From Nostocales cyanobacterium LEGE 11386 (GTDB taxonomy: Bacteria > Cyanobacteriota > Cyanobacteriia > Cyanobacteriales > Nostocaceae): 52,653 nucleotides of DNA. The notes under the pieces were generated by a model that saw only the letters and a list, made by a program, of their open reading frames with translations, was not told the DNA's origin and searched no databases. A program made the translations under genes and the position numbers. Each line of letters starts with the position of its first letter. Position 1 is the stretch's first letter. This document shows, one piece after another, positions 1 to 8,327 of the stretch. The stretch covers positions 1-52,653 of the forward strand of contig JADEXK010000042.1 in the NCBI GenBank assembly GCA_015207155.1, written 5' to 3'.

Positions 1-72
1 TTTTTACAATGTGCCGCCCTTAATCGCATGATCCAGTTAGGCAAGCCAGACTCTTATAAAGTCGAAGGCTAA
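1..72 (+). CDS. Transposase, C-terminal fragment (cut by window edge)
   Basis: An open frame runs from base 1 to a TAA at 70-72 and gives 23 residues, including ALNRMIQLGKPDSYKVEG at the C-terminus. This Asn-Arg-Met/Leu-Gly/Pro-Ser tail looks like the end of IS5/IS903-type DDE transposases. It lies 40 bases from the IS terminus, the usual spacing between transposase stop and right inverted repeat. No catalytic residue is visible. The call rests on position next to the IS end more than on sequence. Confidence 0.5.
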   Translation, partial: FLQCAALNRMIQLGKPDSYKVEG

Positions 73-128
73 TTCCTATCCTTACTTCGGATTGGTCTGT
101 CTTTTTTTCCTTTCATGCAACAAAGCCC
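1..128 (+). mobile_element. Right end of an insertion sequence (IS5-family-like) inserted in an ABC transporter gene
   Basis: Only one end of the element is in the window. It holds the last codons of an ORF (stop at 70-72), a short non-coding tail and a terminal sequence at about 112-127. Read on the minus strand the terminus is GGCTTTGTTGCATGAA, which resembles the IS903 terminus GGCTTTGTTGAATAAATC of the IS5 family. Similarity of the ABC gene to its intact paralogue (minus strand, 10176-11936) starts abruptly at about 129, so the insertion point is at 128/129. The other end and any target duplication lie outside. Family assignment is from memory of the IS903 end and is moderate. Confidence 0.65.
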
Positions 129-1378
129 GGTAAATCTGCTAAGGGAGTTTGGATAATTGGTACATTTTCTAAACGAATTACTCCTGATTGTGGGTCATAT
201 AATCTCAGCAACAACCTGGCTAACGAAGACTTACCGCTACCTGTACGCCCTAGTAAACCCAAGATATGACCAGCAGGTAAATTAAAAGATATATTTTGCA
301 ATACCAAACCCTTACTTTCTTTTTGGTCAGGGTAGCTAAATGAGATGTTCTCGAAAGTGACAGACAGTGCGCCACCAGGAAGTTGTTGTTCACCTCCTCT
401 ACTGAGTTGGGATTTGACTTGCAGTAAATCTTGTATGCGATTAATACTGGCTTCTGCTTGCTGGAGGACTTCAAATTGGTTGCGAATTTGTTCTATGGGT
501 TCGCTGAGTAAGTTGGTGTAGTAATATAGTAAATATACTGTGCCGATAGTAACAAGATTTTGACTCCAAAGGTAAGCACCGACGCTTAGGGCGATCGCAG
601 TTCCTAATGTAAAAATACCGTTGGTTGTCCCCCAAAGAATTGTGCTGGCAAAACGAGCTTGATGATATACAGGTAGCCAACCTTGTAAAATTTGGTGGAA
701 GCGTTGCATCACATAGCTTTTAGCTCCATTGGCTCGGACATCTTCCATCCCGGCTAGTTGTTCGCCAACGAAACCAAAGAAATCAGCACTAATTTGGCGA
801 TAGTTTCTCCAGTAAGGAACGGCTATGGAACGCAGACGTATTAAAGTATATAAAGCTGTGAGGGCAAACAAGGCGATCGCAACACCAGCACGCCAATCTT
901 CGGCAAATAAAACTACAATCACACCAGACAGCAGTAGTAAATTACCTAAGATATAAACGGTGAAATTAGAGAAGAATTGCGACAGAGTATGCACATCACC
1001 ATCTACTCTCTCTAGTAATTCACCCGGTGTAGTGAATTTATGAAAGGATAAATCTAGTCTTAAACAATGCTCTACTAAGTCAGCACGTAAGGCGTTCGTC
1101 GCTCTCCAAGCAACGTTTTCGCCGTAGTAGGTAGCAGCTATTGTAATCAGTTGAGTAATGACGGCTACACCTATAAAGAGTAAAGCGGCGAAGACTAAAT
1201 TTTGTCCAGAACCACCAGCTACGGCTGTGTCAATGAAATAACGCAGAATTTGGGGATTGACTAATTGTAGTCCGATGCTCGCCAGGAGTGCAGCTGCAAA
1301 TTTGATTACTCTGCCCTTTTGGGGTTGGAGATAATCTACAAGTAAATTCCAGTATTGCCGTAGTCCAATTTTTTTCAT
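113..1378 (-). pseudogene. ABC exporter (permease + ATP-binding), truncated by IS insertion
   Basis: This is the N-terminal two thirds of a fused permease-ATPase half-transporter. It has about six membrane segments in residues 1-300 and a nucleotide-binding domain with Walker A GRTGSGKSS near residue 380. It is a close paralogue of the intact gene at 10176-11936, with most residues identical, and matches it up to the ADLP motif. After that four foreign residues (GFVA) and a stop come from the IS end. The Q-loop, LSxGQ signature, Walker B and H-loop are all missing, so it cannot hydrolyse ATP. Its ATG overlaps the TGA of the upstream Suc_Fer gene (ATGA at 1375-1378), so it was the last gene of the TonB receptor-FecB-Suc_Fer operon. 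Its ancestral job was probably siderophore export. Confidence 0.9.
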
Positions 1379-2370
1379 GCCAATTTCACTAGACTAGTGA
1401 CGTGATACTGCTTGACTTCCTCTAAAGTTGGGTTTTCTCCTGATTTCCAGGCTGTCATAACTGAGCCTTTCACCTCTACCCTGGCTTGATATGCACTGCT
1501 AATATTTCCATCAACTGAAGTGTAATCAATGCGAACATCAGCCCATTCTTGATTAATTTCATCACTGGCTAAAACTTGACCGGCTTTGTGATATTCCAGC
1601 CATTTCCAACCTTCAAGCATCCAAATTTCTCGTTCGGCAATTTGTGCAAATTTGGATAAACCACCCCAGCCTCGATAGTGGGGATATAGTTCTTTAACTG
1701 AAGCATTACGTAGGACTAATAAATCTAAAATCTCTGGCTTTAAACGACCCCAGTATTGTCCTTGAGGTAAATCAAATAAGGTAGGTGCAAAATGATGTCC
1801 ACCAAAATGACTACATCGCCAAACACGTAAGTTAATGTTAGTTGTGGTAGGGTATTCAGAACGCAATTTTTGATAAATTGGATAACCAAATCTGCTACAA
1901 GCCACATCCACATTGCCATCGGTGCAAACGAGTAATTCTCGAATATGGTTTGTTTGTTGGCGATATTGGGTAAAATTTGGTAGTTCTTCTGGATTTTTAA
2001 GTAAAGCTAATGCTAAAGAACCCAGTAAAGCATGAGGTACGATAAACTCATGTTTCTCAAATTGAGCAAAAAAATTAGCTGGTCGGCAATAGTAGAATAC
2101 ACGAGTATAACCTGGATGGGAGTATTCTTTATCTGGTGCGATCGCTATGACTCGAATTTTTCTACTACCTTCACAAACAAAGTTTAATGCTGCTAATAAG
2201 CCCTGTCGCATGGGGTCAGGTTCAATCCAGAAGTTATCTGGCCAAGGTTGTGCCGCTTCAATAATTAAGTATTGTGTTACTGCTGTAGCAGAACCAATGG
2301 GGTCTTCACCGTTGGCTTGGGAAATCTCGGAACAAAAACGGCAATTATTTTGAGTTTTGTTGGTTGACAT
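1375..2370 (-). CDS. Sucrase/ferredoxin-like family protein (thioredoxin-like [2Fe-2S] type)
   Basis: The 331-residue protein matches the Suc_Fer-like family. It has an N-terminal Cys pair (NCRFCSE, residues 9-15), then CTDGNVDVACSRFGYPIY near residue 150, and WRCSHFGGHHFAPTLFDLP near residue 185, which is the typical Cys/His-rich core of thioredoxin-fold ferredoxins. Start: the ATG at 2370 is 8 bases after the FecB stop. The TGA overlaps the ATG of the exporter (ATGA), showing translational coupling. Within a TonB receptor-FecB operon, a cytoplasmic redox protein of this kind could reduce or release ferric iron from the imported siderophore; this is inference. No signal peptide or membrane segment is visible. 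Confidence 0.85.
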   Translation of the reverse strand: MSTNKTQNNCRFCSEISQANGEDPIGSATAVTQYLIIEAAQPWPDNFWIEPDPMRQGLLAALNFVCEGSRKIRVIAIAPDKEYSHPGYTRVFYYCRPANFFAQFEKHEFIVPHALLGSLALALLKNPEELPNFTQYRQQTNHIRELLVCTDGNVDVACSRFGYPIYQKLRSEYPTTTNINLRVWRCSHFGGHHFAPTLFDLPQGQYWGRLKPEILDLLVLRNASVKELYPHYRGWGGLSKFAQIAEREIWMLEGWKWLEYHKAGQVLASDEINQEWADVRIDYTSVDGNISSAYQARVEVKGSVMTAWKSGENPTLEEVKQYHVTSLVKLA

Positions 2371-2378
2371 ATTGATGA

Positions 2379-3329
2379 TTACTTCACTAAATATTTAAAC
2401 AAATCATCAAGAATGAGATTGGCGGCGATGTAGCTACCACCGTGCCAATAATCATCACCTACCTCATAAACTTTGCCTGACTGAACAGCATTTAATTGAA
2501 GCCATAAAGGATGGTTAAGAATGTATTGATAATTATCTGCTTGTGGATGCTGTTGCAGAAAAATCACATCCCCGTCTGCATATTCAATACTTTCAATCGA
2601 CATATCAATTCCCTCTTTTTGAATCGGAGAACGAGGTAAGCCCACATCCTGAATGACCATGCTAGATATACCTTGTCCTTCTCCCCGCAGGCGAATTCTA
2701 TCTGCGTAAATTCTGACGAGTGAAACCTCTGTGGTGTTGAGAGAATCGCCTAATGCCTGTTGTAACTTTGTTACCCGTTGCTGATAATCATTGATGATAA
2801 TATCTGCCTCAGATGATTCACCCAATGCTTCAGCGAAGGATTGAAAACATTCCTTCCAACGAACGATTTTGCCGTTCCACCATTCACAAATAACTGTCGG
2901 TGCAATTTGCGACAGTTGATTATATAAGCTTCCTCGTTGTGTCAAATTAGAAACAGAAAGAATTACGCCTGGCTTCAGCGTCAGAATCTTTTCTAAATTG
3001 GGCTGTCCAGAGTCACCAACCATCGCCACTCCTTGCGCTTTTTTCTGCAAGTAAGCAGATACATCTCCAAAGAAGACAGAAGCACCTACAGGTTTGAGAC
3101 CTAAAGTCAATGCAATCTCTAAACTTGCTTCATCTAGCACTACTATTCGTTGTGGGTCATTAGGAACACAGGTTTCACCCATCATGTGTTTGACTATTCT
3201 GCACTGTGAAGGCAATAACACAGCAGAGTTAGTTAAGGTTTGTGAGACATTATTAGCACAAGCAGAAAATAGCACAATTGCCAGAAGTGTTAACCCAAAC
3301 GACCCAAACCCACGACGAATTTTATACAT
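2379..3329 (-). CDS. Iron-siderophore ABC transporter substrate-binding lipoprotein (FecB/FhuD type)
   Basis: The 316-residue protein begins with basic residues, a hydrophobic stretch and a lipobox (LFSAC, Cys at about residue 24), so it should be an exported lipoprotein. It follows the FecB/periplasmic-binding type 2 layout: RIVVLDEASLEIALTLG near residue 60, GQPNLEKILTLKPGVIL (the usual P-x-E-x-I/L-x-x-L-x-P-D/G-hI motif), a long helix in the middle and a C-terminal DDLFKYL. It would carry ferric siderophore from the TonB receptor to an inner-membrane importer, none of which is encoded in this window. It sits 41 bases after the receptor gene and 8 bases before Suc_Fer, clearly one operon. 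It is related to, but distinct from, the FecB at 13050-14036 and is the closest relative of the fragments near 12.9 kb and 20.2-20.9 kb. Confidence 0.93.
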   Translation of the reverse strand: MYKIRRGFGSFGLTLLAIVLFSACANNVSQTLTNSAVLLPSQCRIVKHMMGETCVPNDPQRIVVLDEASLEIALTLGLKPVGASVFFGDVSAYLQKKAQGVAMVGDSGQPNLEKILTLKPGVILSVSNLTQRGSLYNQLSQIAPTVICEWWNGKIVRWKECFQSFAEALGESSEADIIINDYQQRVTKLQQALGDSLNTTEVSLVRIYADRIRLRGEGQGISSMVIQDVGLPRSPIQKEGIDMSIESIEYADGDVIFLQQHPQADNYQYILNHPLWLQLNAVQSGKVYEVGDDYWHGGSYIAANLILDDLFKYLVK

Positions 3330-3370
3330 TTTGAAATCTTGATTTAGTTCTACTCGAAGTGCTGGACAAT

Positions 3371-5932
3371 CTAAAATTCCACTGACAGCGTTCCTCTCAC
3401 CGTGAACGGCGCACCAGGGTCAATGCGATCCCGGCGCTGGGTAGCTTCGATATAATCTACATTGAAAAGGTTGTTAACATTAATGCCAACTCTCCAGTTA
3501 TTTCGCCGATAAAACACGCTGGCATCAGTACGTACATAACTAGGCACTTGAAAAGAGTTATTTAAATCACCTTGGCGTTCACCAACATAGAATAAACCCA
3601 AGCCAAATCCTAAGCCTTGTAAATCGCCTGTTTGAATTTCATAAGTTGACCATAAACTGGCTGAATTGAATGGCACACCCTCCAGCAAATTACCCGGCTG
3701 TAGGTTGTTATCCCTGGTTACTCTGGCATCGGTGTAGGCGTAGGAGGCAATGATATTCCATCCAGGAAGAATTTGTCCAGTGACATCCAACTCAATACCC
3801 CGGCTTCTTTGCTCTCCTGATGGAATGGCAAATCTTGGATTATCGGGATCAGTGATAGCAAGATTGCTCCTAGTGATTTCGTAGGCAGCCAAATTTGTAA
3901 TCAATCTACCGTTGAGAAATTCACCTCTAACACCCACTTCATACTGTGTACCGCGCACTGGCTCAAGCAACGAACCATCTACACGAGTTCTAGTGTTAGG
4001 CTGAAAGGATCTACTGAAACTAGCATATAGAGAAATTGGTTCAATCGGTTGATAGACAATGCCAGCTCGTGGACTAAAGGCTTGGGATTCCTGTTCACTG
4101 GTGAGAGTAGTTTGATTAATGTTATCAAAGCGTCCTCCCACTAATAGCTTTAAGTTTTCAGCCAGCGTAATTTGATCCTGCAAAAATATACCGAAAGAAT
4201 TTGTTTCAGTCCGGTTAGGAAAGTTAAATGGAAACTGATCTCTCGGAGGTAGGGGTGCTATTCCATAAACAGGGTTAAATATATTGATACTGGGAGCCTC
4301 AGCAAATAGAACTGCACCTTCTCTTGTGTCCCAAGACAAATCAACACCAAATAAAAGTGTATGCTCGACTGATCCAGTAACAAACTTTCCGATTAGATCG
4401 GTTTGCAATGCAAAGGTTCTCGCTTCACTATCACTAATAATAAAATCTCTAGACAGTTCACCAGTTTCCTCATTTAGTCTTGAAGGATCAGCGTTAGCTA
4501 AAGTAAAGTCCTCATAAGAAAATCGAAACCGATTGCGGAGTTTCCAGTTATCGTTGAAACGATGCTCCAATCGATATCCTGCGAACAAATTTGTTCTTTC
4601 ACTAGAGTCATCTAGCTCACCTAACGCTCGATCAAAGGGAATATTGGCAACGCCTGTACCAATTGCAACTAATCCCCGATCAAATGGGCGCTGATCATTT
4701 AAGTACTCAAATTCAAATGTTACGTCAGTGCGATCGCTAATCTTCCAGCTAACTACAGGTGAAATGGAAAATCGTTCCACTTCTGTGTCAAAATTCCGAA
4801 AATTGCCTCCTCTCTCATAAGCCACATTCAACCGATAAAGCAGTGTACGTTCTGGGTTTAAGGGACCTGATAAATCAAGGGTTGGCCGCACTAAACCAAA
4901 ACTTCCAGCTTGCAACCCAACAGCATAAAAAGGCTCTGAGAGAGGTTGTTTGGTAACGTAGTTAATAATACCACCAGGATCTAAATTACCATAGAGTAGG
5001 GAAGCTGGCCCTTTGAGGACTTCTATTCGTTCCAAATTTGCCGTTTCCACGAGAGAGAAATTCTCTCTAAATCCGTCGCGGAGATTCCCTCCAAATTGTT
5101 GAAATCCACGAATATTAAATACCTCAGATATGCCACCAACTGTATTTCCCCGTTGGACACCACTGACATTACGCAGTGCATCTGAGGCTCGAATCACCTG
5201 TCTGTCCTCTAGCACCTGTCGGGGAACGACTTGAATTGATTGGGGAATATCACGCAGAGGTGTGTCCGTCCTCGTCGCAGTTGTGGCATTGGGTACACTG
5301 TATCCGTCTTGTTGACCCGTTACCACCAATTCAATCGGCTGGTCTGGAGTTGATGATTGTTCTGTTTGAGTTTCAGTTTCCGGTTCTGCTGGTAATTGTG
5401 GAGTCTGGGCAGAAGATACAACTGGTGTGAAGCCAAAAATCAAACCTTCATCACTGTCAAATAACTCCGCAGTAGGTAATCCCGCCTCTCCTATGACTAT
5501 GACTCGGATAGTATTAGCATCCAAGTTTGTTACTGTTATCTCAGTAATTCCCTCAATTGGTTTTTCCGAACGGAATATGAACCCATCACTACTGGGTAAA
5601 CGCAATTGGGCATTAGGAATATCTGCGATAAAGTTATTATCGGCACTGCGATTGGTGATTTGTAACTGTTGTCCTTGAGTTGTTTGTAAAATCACCTCCA
5701 CACCTTGCTCTGTGGGAGTAGCTTCCACCCCCGTCACTTGTACCAGTGTTGGAGAATTAGGTACTTGAGACAGCAATTGAGCTTGATTAACAGTACCTTT
5801 ACGTAATTCTCTGCGCGTAATATTTTGCGAAACACTTGATTGCGGCTGAACCACCTCAGCAGATGCAGATTGCACAATCAATGCAGATACAATACCTGTT
5901 ACGCAAATACTAGACAAAATTTGTTGATTCAC
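3371..5932 (-). CDS. TonB-dependent siderophore receptor with N-terminal AMIN domain
   Basis: This is an outer-membrane receptor of about 853 residues. The chosen start is GTG at 5932, because an AAGGTGG ribosome site lies at about 5944-5938; the frame is open to a TTG at 5947. A signal peptide ends at SASA-E. An AMIN domain follows (roughly residues 65-165, with GITEITVTNLDANTIRV), then a Thr/Glu/Pro linker, the plug domain (TDTPLRDIPQSIQVVPRQV, then LERIEVLKGPASLLYGNLDP with the usual KGPASLLYG) and a 22-strand-type barrel. It ends in the C-terminal Phe typical of outer-membrane proteins. This AMIN-plug-barrel layout is characteristic of cyanobacterial FhuA/IutA-like receptors. It heads the operon with FecB and Suc_Fer. 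Direct repeats 115-170 bases upstream look like an AraC/PchR operator. The siderophore specificity cannot be read from sequence. Confidence 0.95.
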   Translation of the reverse strand: MNQQILSSICVTGIVSALIVQSASAEVVQPQSSVSQNITRRELRKGTVNQAQLLSQVPNSPTLVQVTGVEATPTEQGVEVILQTTQGQQLQITNRSADNNFIADIPNAQLRLPSSDGFIFRSEKPIEGITEITVTNLDANTIRVIVIGEAGLPTAELFDSDEGLIFGFTPVVSSAQTPQLPAEPETETQTEQSSTPDQPIELVVTGQQDGYSVPNATTATRTDTPLRDIPQSIQVVPRQVLEDRQVIRASDALRNVSGVQRGNTVGGISEVFNIRGFQQFGGNLRDGFRENFSLVETANLERIEVLKGPASLLYGNLDPGGIINYVTKQPLSEPFYAVGLQAGSFGLVRPTLDLSGPLNPERTLLYRLNVAYERGGNFRNFDTEVERFSISPVVSWKISDRTDVTFEFEYLNDQRPFDRGLVAIGTGVANIPFDRALGELDDSSERTNLFAGYRLEHRFNDNWKLRNRFRFSYEDFTLANADPSRLNEETGELSRDFIISDSEARTFALQTDLIGKFVTGSVEHTLLFGVDLSWDTREGAVLFAEAPSINIFNPVYGIAPLPPRDQFPFNFPNRTETNSFGIFLQDQITLAENLKLLVGGRFDNINQTTLTSEQESQAFSPRAGIVYQPIEPISLYASFSRSFQPNTRTRVDGSLLEPVRGTQYEVGVRGEFLNGRLITNLAAYEITRSNLAITDPDNPRFAIPSGEQRSRGIELDVTGQILPGWNIIASYAYTDARVTRDNNLQPGNLLEGVPFNSASLWSTYEIQTGDLQGLGFGLGLFYVGERQGDLNNSFQVPSYVRTDASVFYRRNNWRVGINVNNLFNVDYIEATQRRDRIDPGAPFTVRGTLSVEF

Positions 5933-6046
5933 AGTACCCACCTTCAAACTCTCAAAAGCGCATCAAAACTAGAGTTTTCACCTGCTAGTTAGGAATACCT
6001 TTCAACTATCTTGCAAGTATTTTGATAGTTCTGTAGGTACTGTGTC

Positions 6047-6104
6047 TATCCATAACAGGACTTTATTTATCCATAGCGGGACTATTTTTACCTTTTTAGG
6101 ACTA
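6047..6104 (-). promoter_or_regulatory. Candidate PchR/AraC-type operator: direct repeats upstream of TonB receptor
   Basis: Two copies of a 16-base unit, TATCCATAACAGGACT (6047-6062) and TATCCATAGCGGGACT (6068-6083), are spaced exactly 21 bases apart, two helical turns. A degenerate third half (TTAGGACT) follows about 20 bases later. Direct repeats on one face of the helix are what AraC-family activators bind. The site lies 115-170 bases upstream of the receptor start. A very similar 34-base block recurs at about 7036-7069. The regulator is inferred: three AraC-family genes or fragments lie in the window. Confidence 0.5.
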
Positions 6105-6268
6105 GCCCTTTCAAGGTGACTCATAAAATTCCTTCTTTCTCTCCGCGTTCTCTGTGCCTCTGTGGTTTAAAAAGTAATTTATTTAACCTCAGAGACGCAG
6201 AGGACACAGAGTAAAGATGTTAAAAACGAATGTTTTGACTATAATTTTTATCCACCTTGAAAGGGCTA
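6103..6268. repeat. MITE-like element with 16-base perfect terminal inverted repeats
   Basis: TAGCCCTTTCAAGGTG at 6103-6118 is repeated in perfect inverted orientation at 6253-6268. Inside lies a second, longer imperfect inverted repeat (about 6138-6168 against 6184-6212) made of the cyanobacterial CTCTGTGCCTCTGTGG / CAGAGACGCAGAGGAC type repeat around an AT-rich loop. There is no coding capacity. The element could fold into a long nested hairpin. It lies between the candidate operator and an Rpn remnant. The remaining part of the 5933-6392 gap (6269-6392) shows no gene. Confidence 0.6.
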
Positions 6269-6392
6269 CCACGGAGGTGGGTTTTGTCTGTGTAGCTGCG
6301 TACAGCCTGCGGCATCGGAGGCTCTTTTCTAATCGCCTGGACTGGTATTAAATTAGACTTTTCAAACACGCTCTTAACCCAACCTACATCTA

Positions 6393-6908
6393 TTAATCTG
6401 CTTCTAGTAAATTAGAGTTAACAATCTGTGCAAATTCTTCTAGAGAATTAACACTAATTGTTGATATTAGAAGTTGTTTCAAAATATTTATATCGTGAAT
6501 TCTTTCAATATCTTCGGTCAGATTTTGGGGTAAATCACCAAAACGACTAACTAGTAAATCAAAAATATCTTGTTTCCGAGTTTGTTTTATAGTCCGTTGT
6601 TCGATGTTAGTTAAAAGTGGCATTTTTAATTCCTCCTGATAATTAGCTAATTTTTCCTCAAAACTTAATTGCAGGTCTGGAGATAAAGCCATCATTAAAT
6701 CAATGACTTTATATAAATCAATAATTTCTTTACGGTTATAACCTCTTTCATAAAGTAATCTAGCTAAGTTCCATTTCCACTGTTCCCTAGCTGATAAATT
6801 ACTGTTAGTGGCTTTAGTCCTTAAATGTGCCATTACCACTAATGAATCAAAATAATCTCCTATGACTTCTTTCCAGGTTTCATCATAGTTAGCTGTAATT
6901 TCCATCAT
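6393..6908 (-). pseudogene. Rpn-family (PD-(D/E)XK nuclease / cytosolic protein) C-terminal remnant
   Basis: The 171 residues match only the second half of cyanobacterial Rpn/putative-transposase cytosolic proteins: the VVMAHLRTKAT stretch, then REQWKWNLARLLYERGYNRKEIIDLYKVIDLMMALS, a Glu-rich helix, MPLLTNIEQRTIKQ and a tail. The N-terminal PD-(D/E)XK nuclease core (D...E-x-Q/K) present in the relative at 19072-19905 is missing, and the first 15 residues look like new sequence. It is probably a decayed gene, although the remaining frame is intact. It interrupts the receptor-regulator spacing of module 1. A function as a short protein cannot be excluded. Confidence 0.6.
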
Positions 6909-7027
6909 TGTGATTGAAATTATGTCAATAATTGTCTAATATTTCTGCATTGTACGGGGTTGAAAGCACGTAAACTACCAGATAATGGTAGCCCGACGGA
7001 AAAAACTGACTATCAAATCTGTAAAGC

Positions 7028-7069
7028 GGGATAGACAAACTTTATTTATCCATGAACGGACTATTTTCA
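7028..7069 (-). promoter_or_regulatory. Second copy of the candidate AraC/PchR operator block
   Basis: TTTATTTATCCATGAACGG (from 7041) continues into ACTATTTTCACC and matches the block at 6061-6092 over about 34 bases with few differences. The unit TATCCATGAACGGACT is at 7047-7062. It overlaps the 3' end of the AraC gene and faces the Rpn remnant, not a transport gene. It may be an orphan operator left when a former receptor gene was replaced. No promoter elements were assigned. Confidence 0.4.
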
Positions 7070-8044
7070 CCCTCGGTAAGTACTGGGATTTACCCCAAAT
7101 TTCTTTCTAAAGGCAGCAGCAAAGTGACTCAGGTGAGAATAGCCTACAGCATGGGCTACTTGGGCAACAGTCAATTTTTGTTCTGTCAACATTTGTTTAG
7201 CTTGTTCCATACGATAATCATGCAGGTAGCCAAAAACTGTAGTTCCAAATATTTGACGGAAACCCTGCTTCAGTTTTCGTTGATTAACAGTAACTTGTCG
7301 CCCCAGTTCTAGCAATGTTGGCGGATGATGTAAGTTAGTAATGAGAATATCTTTGGCATAGTAAATACGTTCTATATCGTCTGGGGAAAGTTTGACTGTA
7401 GATTGGCTAACCTGACGATACTCTAGTTCCTGCGCCAGCCACAATGCCACCAGTTCCAGTGCCTTACTTTGTAGATAAACCTCTCGGACAAAATCTCGGT
7501 AGGGACAGTTAAGAATTTGGTATAATACCGACTGCATTACAGGTGTAGTCGTTCGTAATTCGTAGTAAGGTGCATTTTTAGCCCCGAAAAGCGCAAGTTG
7601 CTGGTGTGGAGATAAGTATTGTGAGTGTTGCTGAATCAACATAGCCCACATTTCCGGCGTGAGGTTAATATCAACTTTCAGGTGTCTTTGATTACCCGCC
7701 CACTCTGTTATCCCTCCGCGACTAACATCCGACAAGCACAAGAAGTTTTGACCACCTTGCATCACCTCACCTGTATACAATTTACGGTTTCCTGACAGAC
7801 GAAAACCTATTTCCGGCCATCCCTCGCCTTCTGGTTCCTCCGAGATAATATGCTTGAGGAATTGATTATTTTCAATATCTATAGAAATACCATCCGGTAG
7901 GAAAGTTCGCTGCCAATATCCTTTACCAATAGACTTTGAATATTTCAAAACAATGTCATTTTCAGTTTGATGAGGCTGATTACCGTTGATAGCTGTCTCT
8001 TCAAACATTTCATCTATATTTTGGATTGATAAGATACCAGCCAT
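7067..8044 (-). CDS. AraC-family transcriptional regulator, PchR-like
   Basis: The 325-residue protein has an N-terminal effector domain (residues 1-215, with FRLSGNRKLYTGEVMQGG typical of PchR/CrgA-like regulators) and a C-terminal double helix-turn-helix (about 225-325). The latter includes PPTLLELGRQVTVNQRKLK, FGYLHDYRMEQAKQML and VAHAVGYSHLSHFAAAFRKK followed by FGVNPSTYR, the canonical AraC signature. PchR-type regulators sense ferric siderophore and activate receptor operons; that role is inferred here from the neighbouring TonB receptor module and the direct repeats at 6047-6083. It is the only full-length AraC gene in the window; two others survive as fragments (11950-12183 and 20980-21048) and one as a deleted gene (17991-18509). 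Confidence 0.93.
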   Translation of the reverse strand: MAGILSIQNIDEMFEETAINGNQPHQTENDIVLKYSKSIGKGYWQRTFLPDGISIDIENNQFLKHIISEEPEGEGWPEIGFRLSGNRKLYTGEVMQGGQNFLCLSDVSRGGITEWAGNQRHLKVDINLTPEMWAMLIQQHSQYLSPHQQLALFGAKNAPYYELRTTTPVMQSVLYQILNCPYRDFVREVYLQSKALELVALWLAQELEYRQVSQSTVKLSPDDIERIYYAKDILITNLHHPPTLLELGRQVTVNQRKLKQGFRQIFGTTVFGYLHDYRMEQAKQMLTEQKLTVAQVAHAVGYSHLSHFAAAFRKKFGVNPSTYRG

Positions 8045-8180
8045 CTCTAGTTGCTCGCTCTTAAAGGTAATATTTACAACTAGATTATCAGCAATTAGAG
8101 AATATTTCTCAATAAGAAAGGGTCTTAAATTATTTTTTACTTAATTTTTATCTATATAAACTTATACATTGCAATATTAA

Positions 8181-8224
8181 AATAAAGGCGATCGCAGACT
8201 CCATCACAAGAGCGATCGCTTTTC
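8181..8224. terminator. Candidate bidirectional hairpin terminator built on two HIP1 octamers
   Basis: GCGATCGC at 8188-8195 and 8212-8219 can pair across a 16-base loop. The stem is flanked by TTTT on the plus side and by an A/T-rich run (TTTATTTTAAT on the minus strand) on the other. It sits about 105-145 bases past the stop of the exporter gene at 8328. A second longer-range inverted pair (ACCCCAC near 8231 and GTGGGGT near 8296) lies between. The interval 8045-8327 holds no convincing gene; a 60-residue frame at 8152-8334 spans the hairpins and was rejected. Confidence 0.45.
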
Positions 8225-8327
8225 TGTAAAACCCCACTAAGGAATATCCATACAATCATCAGATGTCTAATGCCATAACGGATATATCTTTTAGGGTGGG
8301 GTTTCGTGGAAAGGACTAAAATCCTTA

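Noticed and set aside
5932..5947. TTG 5947 as start of the first TonB receptor
   Set aside because: The AAGGTGG ribosome site lies between 5947 and GTG 5932, so 5932 is the better start; the upstream codons would be untranslated.
6138..6212. Repeat cluster as a possible CRISPR
   Set aside because: Inverted, not direct, repeats with only two units and no spacers of regular length.
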